A stretch of 8,000 nucleotides of DNA from Rickettsiales bacterium (lineage in GTDB: Bacteria > Pseudomonadota > Alphaproteobacteria > Rickettsiales > UBA3002): contig JAIXZB010000077.1 in the NCBI GenBank assembly GCA_027489915.1, positions 1 through 8,000 of the forward strand, in the 5' to 3' direction. Position numbers and translations under genes: made by a program. This document shows positions 1 through 5,660 of this stretch, one piece after another (positions within the stretch are counted from its first letter, which is position 1; every line of letters begins with the position of its first letter). The notes below the pieces were generated by a model. That model ran no database searches. It was not told the DNA's origin and saw nothing but the letters and a program-made list of their open reading frames with translations.

Positions 1-13
1 AACCTTATGCGTA

Positions 14-1663
14 TTATGATCCGTTCACAAGCCAACCACGAATGATTTGCACTGTTTCTTCGGTGTGTTTCTCAACCATGCTGTTGAGTTTCTTATAGCT
101 TGATGATTTCACTTTGCCGTTAACACGATCGATATTGATCATTTCATCGTTTTCCATGTCATCTTCATCTTCTAATCCAACCATGCCACGTGATTGATCT
201 GTCAGGCGAGCAGCGATAGATGGAGCTGCAAGGGCTGCTTGCTCTAGCTCATCTTCACGCTCTGCCATTTCTGCTGATTCAATTGCGCGGCTTACCAATG
301 GGCGAATCACGAGTAAGATAGCAAGGATAGCCACACCACCAAGAACCAAGGTTTGGATGATGCTGTTCAAATCTTCTTTCATCCAATCAAGAGGGCCTTC
401 TTTGAACAAATCTTTTGGCCCTTCAGCGAATTGGATATTCACAACACTCACTTCGTCGCCACGTTTCTGATTGTAGCCCACAGCGCTACGAACTAAGCGT
501 TCAATATTTGCAATCTCTGCTTCGGAACGAGGTGTATAGGCAAGCTCACCATCTTTATTTTCAGCGTAATTGCCATCTACCAACACAGCAATACTTAGGC
601 GTTTAACCGTGCCTGTTTCTTTAACAGAGTTCACTACTTCTTTAGTGATTTCGTAATTGGTGGTTTCTTCTGAGCGGTTTCTGTTTGAATTATTAGAGGA
701 GCCCGCTTGTCCAGCATTAGCGTCAGGTAGATTATTTGAAACACTCACATTATCGTTTTGCGCTTTTTCATTCGATTGTTCGTTTTCCGTTACCGACTGT
801 ACCGAACGCACGACCTGACCCTCTGGGTCATATTTTTCGGTGTTACGAATAGTGCGGTCAAAGTCGATTTCTGCATGCACTTCTGCCTTCACTTTACCCG
901 CGCCAATGGTTTGTTCAAGCAGGCGCTCTACCGTGCTGCGTAGGCGGTTCTCATAACCAACGCGATATTCTTCTGCTTCTTCCGTGTATACATTGACACC
1001 GCCTTCAGATTCTCCACCTTTGGCAAGTAGGCGCCCTTGATTATCCACAATCGTGATATGTTCAGGTTTGAGGCCAGGAACAGCTGTTGCGACTAAATGG
1101 CGGATAGCCATGATTTCACTTTTTTCGATGGCGCTAGAGCTGCTTAATTTCAAGGCCACAGAAGCAGTAGGATCTATTTTATCGCGGGTGAATAATTCGC
1201 GCTTAGGCATTACAAGGTGAATGCGTGCATCTTCAATGCTTTGAAATGAGCTGATGGTGCGCGCAAGTTCACCCTCAAGCGCACGTACTTGGTTGAGGTT
1301 CAGTACAAAGTTTGTGGTGCCAAGGGGCTGAGCTTTATCAAACAACTCATAACCCAGCACAGAACCCCGCGAAGGTAAGCCTTTTTCGGCCATTTGAAGG
1401 CGCAGGCGGTTCACATCCTCGGTTGGTACTAAAATTTGCGTACCGTTGGCGCGCAGTTCATATTTTATACCCTGTGCATCAAGTTCACTCACAATCTTCG
1501 CGCCATCTTCCATAGGCACATTAGTGTAAAGTGGCGTGTAGATGGGCGATGAAATGCGCATCGCTATGAAGGTAAAAAACGCTATCAGCACTATGGCTGA
1601 TCCAATCAGCGCAGCGATTTTAATTTGGCTTAGGTCCTTAAACGATTGCACCATTGTATTCAT
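14..1663 (-). CDS. fliF: Flagellar MS-ring protein FliF
   Basis: FliF forms the inner-membrane MS ring, the base on which the flagellar rotor and export gate are built. Numbered from a possible upstream GTG, a first membrane segment lies near residues 18-40 and is followed by the typical SPIYTPLYTNV stretch. The periplasmic ring-building region includes the conserved LNQVRALEGELARTI segment and RIHLVMPKRELF. An Asn/Ser-rich low-complexity linker lies near 298-340 and a second membrane segment near 438-461. A cytoplasmic tail ends in a conserved FliG-binding helix (VEKHTEETVQIIRGWL). At about 550 residues the length is normal. I chose the ATG at 1663 over the in-frame GTG at 1675 because AAGGTGGGAG lies just upstream of the ATG as a good ribosome binding site. 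After the stop, the complement of 1-8 reads ATAAGGTT, which could be the ribosome binding site of a following flagellar gene (fliG is the usual neighbour) outside the window. That gene's identity is inferred. Confidence 0.96.
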   Translation of the reverse strand: MNTMVQSFKDLSQIKIAALIGSAIVLIAFFTFIAMRISSPIYTPLYTNVPMEDGAKIVSELDAQGIKYELRANGTQILVPTEDVNRLRLQMAEKGLPSRGSVLGYELFDKAQPLGTTNFVLNLNQVRALEGELARTISSFQSIEDARIHLVMPKRELFTRDKIDPTASVALKLSSSSAIEKSEIMAIRHLVATAVPGLKPEHITIVDNQGRLLAKGGESEGGVNVYTEEAEEYRVGYENRLRSTVERLLEQTIGAGKVKAEVHAEIDFDRTIRNTEKYDPEGQVVRSVQSVTENEQSNEKAQNDNVSVSNNLPDANAGQAGSSNNSNRNRSEETTNYEITKEVVNSVKETGTVKRLSIAVLVDGNYAENKDGELAYTPRSEAEIANIERLVRSAVGYNQKRGDEVSVVNIQFAEGPKDLFKEGPLDWMKEDLNSIIQTLVLGGVAILAILLVIRPLVSRAIESAEMAEREDELEQAALAAPSIAARLTDQSRGMVGLEDEDDMENDEMINIDRVNGKVKSSSYKKLNSMVEKHTEETVQIIRGWLVNGS

Positions 1664-1733
1664 GGCGGCTCCCACCTTGTTAACAGGTTTACCTTACGTT
1701 GCGAGCAAGCCGAGCGAAGTATTGTGTGTGATT

Positions 1734-1739
1734 ACTATA
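1734..1739 (-). promoter_or_regulatory. Possible -10 box for fliF
   Basis: The complement reads TATAGT, matching five of six bases of the sigma70 -10 consensus, about 70 bp upstream of the fliF ATG. No good -35 box lies 16-18 bp upstream; that position instead falls inside the inverted repeat at 1743-1767. This would fit an activator-dependent promoter, but it is a motif match only, in AT-rich DNA where chance matches are common. Confidence 0.35.
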
Positions 1740-1742
1740 AAG

Positions 1743-1767
1743 TGAATACTTTAGATTAATGTATTCA
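1743..1767. repeat. 7-bp inverted repeat upstream of fliF
   Basis: TGAATAC at 1743-1749 and GTATTCA at 1761-1767 are perfect inverted copies separated by 11 bp. The arms are 18 bp apart start to start, a little under two helical turns, which suits a dimeric DNA-binding protein. The repeat covers the expected -35 region of the candidate fliF promoter. The binding protein is unknown; the MarR-like regulator encoded upstream is a possible candidate by proximity only. Confidence 0.4.
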
Positions 1768-1786
1768 AACTTTTAGTAGCCCCCCG

Positions 1787-1811
1787 TTTTTATTGTTTTT
1801 GCTTGGTTTTT
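1787..1811. promoter_or_regulatory. Phased A-tracts, likely curved DNA
   Basis: Three runs of five T on the plus strand (A on the fliF strand) begin at 1787, 1796 and 1807, a mean spacing of 10 bp. A-tracts repeated in phase with the helix are known to bend DNA. The array lies about 60-85 bp upstream of the start point expected from the candidate fliF -10 box, a usual place for curvature that aids promoter activation. A run of six C (1780-1785) flanks it. Curvature itself is inferred. Confidence 0.45.
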
Positions 1812-1822
1812 ATTATTAACTA

Positions 1823-1852
1823 GGCATTTATTGCCTATGATTAATAAATGCC
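1823..1852. repeat. 10-bp perfect inverted repeat with nested alternative
   Basis: GGCATTTATT (1823-1832) and AATAAATGCC (1843-1852) are perfect inverted copies with a 10-bp spacer. A second, mutually exclusive inverted repeat is nested in it: TAGGCA (1821-1826) with TGCCTA (1832-1837). Neither strand has a T-run directly after the structure, so it is not a standard terminator. An operator or a stem-loop in the transcript downstream of the MarR-like gene are both possible. Confidence 0.5.
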
Positions 1853-1877
1853 ACAATGTTCGGAGGTTTTCAAGGGC

Positions 1878-1902
1878 TAATTTATTTACAAAGCGTAAAT
1901 TA
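1878..1902. repeat. AT-rich inverted repeat
   Basis: TAATTTA (1878-1884) is inverted as TAAATTA (1896-1902). An offset inner hairpin pairs ATTTAC (1884-1889) with GTAAAT (1895-1900) around a 5-nt loop. The stems are AT-rich and no T-run follows, so termination is unlikely. Several such repeats could arise by chance in this AT-rich stretch. Confidence 0.3.
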
Positions 1903-1903
1903 T

Positions 1904-1933
1904 GCATTCTGGTTGTTAATAACTTTGGAATGC
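1904..1933. repeat. 6-bp inverted repeat after the MarR-like gene
   Basis: GCATTC (1904-1909) is inverted as GAATGC (1928-1933), with an 18-bp spacer that contains TTAATAA. It lies immediately downstream of the stop codon of the MarR-like gene on that gene's strand. It could be a weak stem at the transcript end, but it lacks a terminator's GC-rich stem and U-tract. Confidence 0.25.
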
Positions 1934-1938
1934 TGCGT

Positions 1939-2313
1939 TTAGGCCACTTCTGCCTGCAGTATATCAGGAACTTCTTCGCTTGCATTCATTTCTTTTGCCA
2001 TAATATCCGCAGCATCACGCAAAAAGACCGATCCTGTGATGGTGCGTTGAATGAATACATTGCGCCTATCATCATCGTCTTTCTTGCGACGAATCAAGTC
2101 CATACGCGAAAGTGCATCGAGCGCGCGGCAAATGGCTGGCTTTGAAATACCCAGATATTCAGATAAACTCCTCACCGTGTGTTGCGGCGGCATTAAATAG
2201 ACTGTGAGCATGATGGCCATCTGGCGCGTAGATAAATCATGAGGAAGCTCGCGCATCGAGCGCAGCATCACACGATTCCACAAATTCAGTGCTTCTATAG
2301 GGTGTATTGTCAT
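1939..2313 (-). CDS. Small MarR-type winged-helix regulator
   Basis: This encodes a short protein (124 residues from the ATG at 2313; 127 from an in-frame GTG at 2322) with one winged-helix DNA-binding domain. Counting from the GTG, the helix-turn-helix covers roughly residues 49-72 (TVRSLSEYLGIS followed by recognition helix SKPAICRALDALSRM). A wing with KKDDDDRRNVFIQRT follows, resembling the charged D-R wing of MarR proteins. The flanking helices are short, so dimerisation may be minimal. No clear ribosome binding site precedes either start. The gene begins about 38 bp after the aminopeptidase stop on the same strand, so it may be translated from the same mRNA. Its targets and ligand cannot be read from the sequence; the repeat-rich DNA just downstream, before fliF, is a candidate binding region. 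Confidence 0.8.
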   Translation of the reverse strand: MTIHPIEALNLWNRVMLRSMRELPHDLSTRQMAIMLTVYLMPPQHTVRSLSEYLGISKPAICRALDALSRMDLIRRKKDDDDRRNVFIQRTITGSVFLRDAADIMAKEMNASEEVPDILQAEVA

Positions 2314-2351
2314 GCGCAACACATAGCTGAATCATTACGCAGCCGCAACGA

Positions 2352-3734
2352 TTATTTTCCCGCATAACGTGTTTTGATGAAATCGTACAAAGCCCGTAAA
2401 CCTAAGGCTTCTCCGCCTACGGGGCGCCCCGGCTGAGCATCGATATTCCATGCCATTGTGTCGATATGCAACCAATCTTTGGTATTGCTCACAAAGCGCT
2501 TCAAAAACAATGCGGCTGTAATGCTTCCTGCATAGCCATAATTTGGCGAATTGGTAATATCAGCAATGGGAGATTTGACATAGCGCTCATACCCCTCCCA
2601 CAGCGGCAGTTGCCAGAGTGGGTCATGCACCGCAAACGAAGAATGTGTAAGCGCTTCGCCCGTTTCGCGGTTCAGGGAAAATAACGCGGGTATTTCCGTG
2701 CCAAGTGCCGTGCGTGCAGCACCTGTGAGCGTTGCGACATCGATAATCATATCAGGCGATTCACTGCTGGCCTCATCCAGTGCATCTGCCAGAATCACGC
2801 GGCCTTCTGCATCGGTTGAGCCTATTTCCATGCTCAGGCCTTTGCGTGTTGCAATCACATCTTGTGGGCGGAATGCATTGCCCGCGATGGAGTTCTCCAC
2901 CGCAGGAATCAGCACGCGCAGATACACAGGTAGATCCGTCGCCGCAATAAGCTGCGCAAGCCCCAGCACCAGAGCCGCGCCGCCCATATCTTTTTTCATC
3001 AGCTTCATGCTGCTGTAGGGTTTAATATCAAGCCCGCCTGTATCAAAACACACGCCTTTTCCAACCAGCGTTAGTTTAGGGTGCTTGGGGTTGCCCCAGC
3101 GCATATCAATCAAGCAGGGTGGGCTGGTGGATGCCCTGCCAACTGCGTGAATGGCGGGGTAATTCTGCGCAAGCAAGTCATCACCAGAAATCACGCTGTA
3201 TTCCGCGCCCATGGTTTTTGCCACATCCTTAGCTGCCGCCGCCAGCTCTTGCGGGCCCATATCGTTTGTGGGGGTGTTCACCAAATCACGCGTGAGGGTA
3301 ATGGCATCCAGCTGCTGCATCACAGATGCAATCATACCCTCGTTGGGCAGCACAAGCGTAAACCGCTTCACATCTGTTTTGCGGTAGCGGCTGTAGTTAT
3401 ATTGCGCCAAGCAGCATCCAAGTGCAAGATTTGCGAGCGTTGCATCTTCAATCTTCGTATCAATCTCGTAGCGCCCTGCAGGAAGTTGGGCAGGCGCATG
3501 GGCGAGGGACCATAGCGACATGGGCACGCGCACTCCCACCAGCGCATGGGCTATGCCGCCATACATTGGCAGCAAAAGTGATGTTTCGGGCTTGCCGGTA
3601 AATTGATGCGTGGCAATCCAGTGGCGTTGCGTATCCGTTAGCGTAGCTGCAACTTCAGAAAAGGTTGCTTCCGTTACAATGCTAATTTTCGTAGCATGCG
3701 CCGCGTCAGTCGAAAGTAGGGGAGGTAGGGTCAT
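2352..3734 (-). CDS. M17-family leucyl aminopeptidase
   Basis: This is a cytoplasmic two-metal exopeptidase of peptidase family M17 (PepA/PepB/LAP-like) that removes N-terminal residues from peptides. The N-terminal part (to about residue 150) is the divergent regulatory domain. The catalytic domain carries the metal and catalytic residues: GKGVCFDTGG with K226 and D231, K238, D249 in MKKDMGG, and the signature at 306-312 with D308, E310 and R312. These line up with E. coli PepA K270, D275, K282, D293, D352, E354 and R356. The signature begins STDAEGR where NTDAEGR is usual. The 460-residue length is a little short of PepA but normal for the alphaproteobacterial subgroup. The ATG at 3734 follows AAGAAGG at suitable spacing. 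It starts 40 bp after the msrA stop on the same strand, and the MarR-like gene follows. Substrate preference cannot be told from the sequence. Confidence 0.93.
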   Translation of the reverse strand: MTLPPLLSTDAAHATKISIVTEATFSEVAATLTDTQRHWIATHQFTGKPETSLLLPMYGGIAHALVGVRVPMSLWSLAHAPAQLPAGRYEIDTKIEDATLANLALGCCLAQYNYSRYRKTDVKRFTLVLPNEGMIASVMQQLDAITLTRDLVNTPTNDMGPQELAAAAKDVAKTMGAEYSVISGDDLLAQNYPAIHAVGRASTSPPCLIDMRWGNPKHPKLTLVGKGVCFDTGGLDIKPYSSMKLMKKDMGGAALVLGLAQLIAATDLPVYLRVLIPAVENSIAGNAFRPQDVIATRKGLSMEIGSTDAEGRVILADALDEASSESPDMIIDVATLTGAARTALGTEIPALFSLNRETGEALTHSSFAVHDPLWQLPLWEGYERYVKSPIADITNSPNYGYAGSITAALFLKRFVSNTKDWLHIDTMAWNIDAQPGRPVGGEALGLRALYDFIKTRYAGK

Positions 3735-3774
3735 GCCGCCTTCTTAGCGCAGAACGCGCGGGTCATCAACCTGC

Positions 3775-4365
3775 TTATTTATCGCCCCAAATTTCTTTTA
3801 ATTTATCTGGGCGGCCACTTCCGTATTTATACATTTTATAGCGCAGGGCATTTTTCTGGTAGTAGTTCTGATGATAGTCCTCAGCCGCATAAAACGGCGC
3901 TGCATCGCGCAGTTGTGTGGCTATTTTCTTGTTAGGGAATTTCGCCTGCACTTCAGCAAACACTTTTTGTGCATCGGCGCGTTGGGTATCATCTGCCACA
4001 AACACTACTGTGTGGTAAGGCTCGCCTTTATCAGCAAATTGCCCTTCGGCATCGAACGGGTCGATATTTTCAAAATACAGTTGCACCAGTTTTGTGTACG
4101 ATACTTTGCTTGCGTCAAACTCCACCTCAATAGCTTCCACATGCCCCGTTTTCTTCGAGGAAACCTGCTCATAGGTAGGATTCGCAACCGTGCCACCCGT
4201 ATAGCCGACTGTGGTGTTCTTCACCCCATCGGTTGCATCAAACACAGGTTGCATGCACCAGAAGCAGCCCCCCGCAAAAATAGCTTTCGAATCAGCGGCA
4301 AGTGCAGCATGCATAGAAACTCCTGTGGCCATAAGGGCAAATACAATAACGCGGATGCAGTTCAT
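3775..4365 (-). CDS. msrA: Secreted peptide-methionine (S)-S-oxide reductase MsrA
   Basis: MsrA reduces the S-form of methionine sulfoxide in proteins and so repairs oxidative damage. The 196-residue product starts with a Sec-type signal peptide: a short N-region with Arg5, a hydrophobic stretch at about 6-18, and an ALA-A cleavage motif near residue 23. It therefore probably acts in the periplasm. The catalytic motif GCFWC gives C34 as the reactive cysteine and C37 beside it. YEQVSSKKTGHVEAIEV (65-81), DPFDAEGQF (102-110) and EDYHQNYY (162-169) are further MsrA landmarks. The mature protein has no other cysteine, so the usual C-terminal resolving cysteines are absent. C37 or an external thiol would have to serve. 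No clear ribosome binding site precedes the ATG. It is the first gene of a likely msrA-aminopeptidase-regulator unit. Confidence 0.94.
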   Translation of the reverse strand: MNCIRVIVFALMATGVSMHAALAADSKAIFAGGCFWCMQPVFDATDGVKNTTVGYTGGTVANPTYEQVSSKKTGHVEAIEVEFDASKVSYTKLVQLYFENIDPFDAEGQFADKGEPYHTVVFVADDTQRADAQKVFAEVQAKFPNKKIATQLRDAAPFYAAEDYHQNYYQKNALRYKMYKYGSGRPDKLKEIWGDK

Positions 4366-4453
4366 AATGACAACGTATGTTAGGGTTGGGTGATTACAAG
4401 TAACCTATCACACATACATTCGCATATAGTTGCGGTGACGTTACATTTGGGTG

Positions 4454-4469
4454 AGATTTATTTAAATCT
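4454..4469. repeat. AT-rich hairpin just after the tRNA
   Basis: AGATTT (4454-4459) and AAATCT (4464-4469) pair around a 4-nt loop, two bases past the tRNA CCA end on the tRNA strand. The stem is all but GC-free and no U-tract follows, so it is at best a weak terminator or a 3' processing landmark. Confidence 0.25.
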
Positions 4470-4471
4470 TA

Positions 4472-4561
4472 TGGCGGAGGGGATGAGATTCGAACTCACG
4501 ATACGGTTTCCCGTATACACACTTTCCAGGCGTGCGCCTTCAACCACTCGGCCACCCCTCC
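4472..4561 (-). tRNA. tRNA-Ser (anticodon GGA)
   Basis: The complement folds as a complete 90-nt class II tRNA. The acceptor stem pairs GGAGGGG with CCCCTCC, followed by discriminator G, as expected for serine, and an encoded CCA at 4472-4474. The D arm contains GCCGAGTGGTTGAAGGC. The anticodon stem CACGC/GTGTG holds the loop CTGGAAA with anticodon GGA (complement of 4525-4527), which reads UCC and UCU. The long variable arm is TACGG-GAAA-CCGTA, and the T arm carries TTCGAAT. No base looks damaged. It stands alone between msrA and the coq10-like gene, transcribed in the same direction as both. Confidence 0.98.
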
Positions 4562-4567
4562 GCGTCG

Positions 4568-4589
4568 CCGCGAAGGGGCGTCCTCGCGG
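4568..4589. repeat. GC-rich inverted repeat beside the tRNA 5' end
   Basis: CCGCGA (4568-4573) and TCGCGG (4584-4589) are perfect inverted copies around 10 bp, just upstream of the tRNA 5' end. On the plus strand it is followed by TTATTTATTT, giving a terminator-like shape for leftward-facing antisense transcripts, but no plus-strand gene lies before it. On the tRNA strand it would lie in the 5' leader or promoter discriminator region. Confidence 0.35.
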
Positions 4590-4602
4590 TTATTTATTTG
4601 AT

Positions 4603-4617
4603 GTTGGCTTTGCCAAC
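4603..4617 (-). terminator. Possible terminator hairpin after coq10-like gene
   Basis: GTTGGC and GCCAAC form a perfect 6-bp stem with a 3-nt loop, about 60 bp past the stop of the coq10-like gene. On that strand the following bases are ATCAAATAAATA, which is AT-rich but not a U-tract, so intrinsic termination would be inefficient. It could equally be part of the tRNA promoter region: TTGGCA within it resembles a -35 box. Confidence 0.3.
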
Positions 4618-4675
4618 TGGGCACTCGTCCACCCATATCGTGTGGGGTGTTTAGCAAAGGCTTGCGACGCTGTCA

Positions 4676-5122
4676 CTAGGCTTTATTGCCATAAAGCGAT
4701 TCGGCGCGTTCCATGAAGGCGCGGGTCATTTTTTCGGTGGCGCGGCTGAATAATCCACCAATCAGCGTTTCAAGAATGCGGGAGCGGAATTTGAAATCGA
4801 GCGTGAAGTGAATCAGCGTTCCACCCTCTGATGGTTCAAATAGCCACTGATTGGTAAGGTATTCAAACGGTCCGCTTGTCATCACCACATCAATACGCGG
4901 CGCCTGTGCATCGGGTATTCCTGTCACCTTCGATGTGTAGCGTTCCGTGATATGCTTGAAGCTTATGACCAGCTCGCCCAGAAAACTATGTTCCTCGCGC
5001 TTCACCACACGCGCGGCGCGGCACCATGGCAGAAACTCGGGGTATTGTTCCACATCCATCACCAGCGCATACAGCTGCGCGGGAGAATAGGGGGTGTGGC
5101 GTGTTTCGGTGTGTTTGGGCAT
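4676..5122 (-). CDS. Coq10/RatA-like START-domain protein
   Basis: This 148-residue protein is a single SRPBCC/START-type domain of the Coq10 family, also annotated as RatA-like. Family members bind coenzyme Q in a hydrophobic pocket and support its use in the respiratory chain; the E. coli relative RatA has also been reported to affect ribosome subunit joining. Visible landmarks are YSPAQLYALVMDVEQYPEFLPWC (start split here as YSPAQLYALV and YPEFLPWC), the Trp/Phe strand QWLFEP, THE paired strands IHFTLDFKF, and a long C-terminal helix ending MTRAFMERAESLYG. There is no signal peptide or membrane segment. No clear ribosome binding site precedes the ATG. In many alphaproteobacteria the gene sits directly after lipA; here the two are separated by an opposite-strand gene. 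Ubiquinone chaperoning is the more likely role, by class and by neighbour. Confidence 0.88.
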   Translation of the reverse strand: MPKHTETRHTPYSPAQLYALVMDVEQYPEFLPWCRAARVVKREEHSFLGELVISFKHITERYTSKVTGIPDAQAPRIDVVMTSGPFEYLTNQWLFEPSEGGTLIHFTLDFKFRSRILETLIGGLFSRATEKMTRAFMERAESLYGNKA

Positions 5123-5158
5123 GCTATTTCATTGGTTATCACTGGCACCTATCGCAGT

Positions 5159-5198
5159 TTAACAGATGATTCAAGCCAGTCTGCTGTTCTTAACAGAT
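5159..5198. repeat. Direct repeat TTAACAGAT, 31 bp apart
   Basis: TTAACAGAT occurs at 5159-5167 and again at 5190-5198 in the 118-bp region between the divergent coq10-like gene and the 139-residue gene. The start-to-start distance of 31 bp is about three helical turns, so both copies face the same side of the DNA. The second copy also overlaps a small inverted repeat, CTGTT-CTT-AACAG at 5184-5196. A paired operator is possible; the regulator is unknown. Confidence 0.4.
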
Positions 5199-5240
5199 AT
5201 TTAGCTCTTTTCTGGCACTCTTATAAAAAAGAGGGCAGTT

Positions 5241-5660
5241 ATGTTCAGGCAATCATTCAAAAATGCGCTTACCAAGCAGCTTAAAGGCAACGAAAGTGTT
5301 CATGCTGAGCCAGTGCTTGAGGCTTTGTCTGCTATTGAAGCGATAGAGGAAAGCAAATTACGAGGGCCCTCGAAAGAACTATACGCACGAAAATTTCATG
5401 AAGCAGCAGAGAAAATGCGGGTGGGTTTGTTTGGAATATCATTAGAAAGCATGAATGCCGATATCACTCCTAAAACTAATGGTAACGTTATGCAATTACC
5501 CACTATCAACCACGCCCGTCAACGTATGGGAACATTAGACGCTGCCATGAGCGAGGAAACCAATATATGGCAATCTTTGCTTACACAATTGGGCGAGCAA
5601 GTGAAAGAAATAGACATTTCTTACAGGCTTCAGCCGGCCACCTTACAGCGTGGATTCTAG
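5241..5660 (+). CDS. Unrecognised 139-residue protein
   Basis: I do not recognise this protein. It is predicted soluble and mostly helical, with no signal peptide, membrane segment or cysteine-rich motif. The N-terminal part is rich in charged helices (QSFKNALTKQLKGNESV, then EPVLEALSAIEAIEESK), and the C-terminal part resembles another amphipathic helix (WQSLLTQLGEQVKEI). In favour of a real gene, the ATG follows GAGGG at good spacing, a TATAAA lies just upstream (5222-5227), and the frame stays open for 139 codons. Codon choice differs from the neighbours, with repeated ATA and CGA codons, which suggests separate origin or low expression. It runs opposite to the flanking coq10-like and lipA genes and its last 18 bp overlap the lipA 3' end tail to tail. 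It could be a lineage-specific gene; a spurious frame is less likely but possible. Confidence 0.7.
   Translation: MFRQSFKNALTKQLKGNESVHAEPVLEALSAIEAIEESKLRGPSKELYARKFHEAAEKMRVGLFGISLESMNADITPKTNGNVMQLPTINHARQRMGTLDAAMSEETNIWQSLLTQLGEQVKEIDISYRLQPATLQRGF

Noticed and set aside
1664..1938. CtrA box (TTAA-N7-TTAA) or sigma54 -24/-12 promoter for fliF
   Set aside because: Several TTAA sequences exist but none has a partner at seven-base spacing, and I found no GG-N10-GC arrangement in the right context.
1831..2145. 104-codon plus-strand frame across the MarR-like gene and gap
   Set aside because: It is antisense to the winged-helix coding sequence and reads through the AT-rich repeat region; no family is recognisable.
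3081..3515. 144-codon open frame on the plus strand inside the aminopeptidase gene
   Set aside because: It is antisense to a well-supported M17 catalytic domain, resembles no family and has no good ribosome binding site.
3871..4383. 170-codon open frame on the plus strand opposite msrA
   Set aside because: It mirrors msrA, is rich in His/Cys/Arg in a way typical of antisense translation, and shows no recognisable domain.
4568..4600. Plus-strand intrinsic terminator (GC hairpin followed by TTATTTATTT)
   Set aside because: The shape fits, but there is no plus-strand gene upstream to terminate and the T-run is interrupted, so it is listed only as a repeat.
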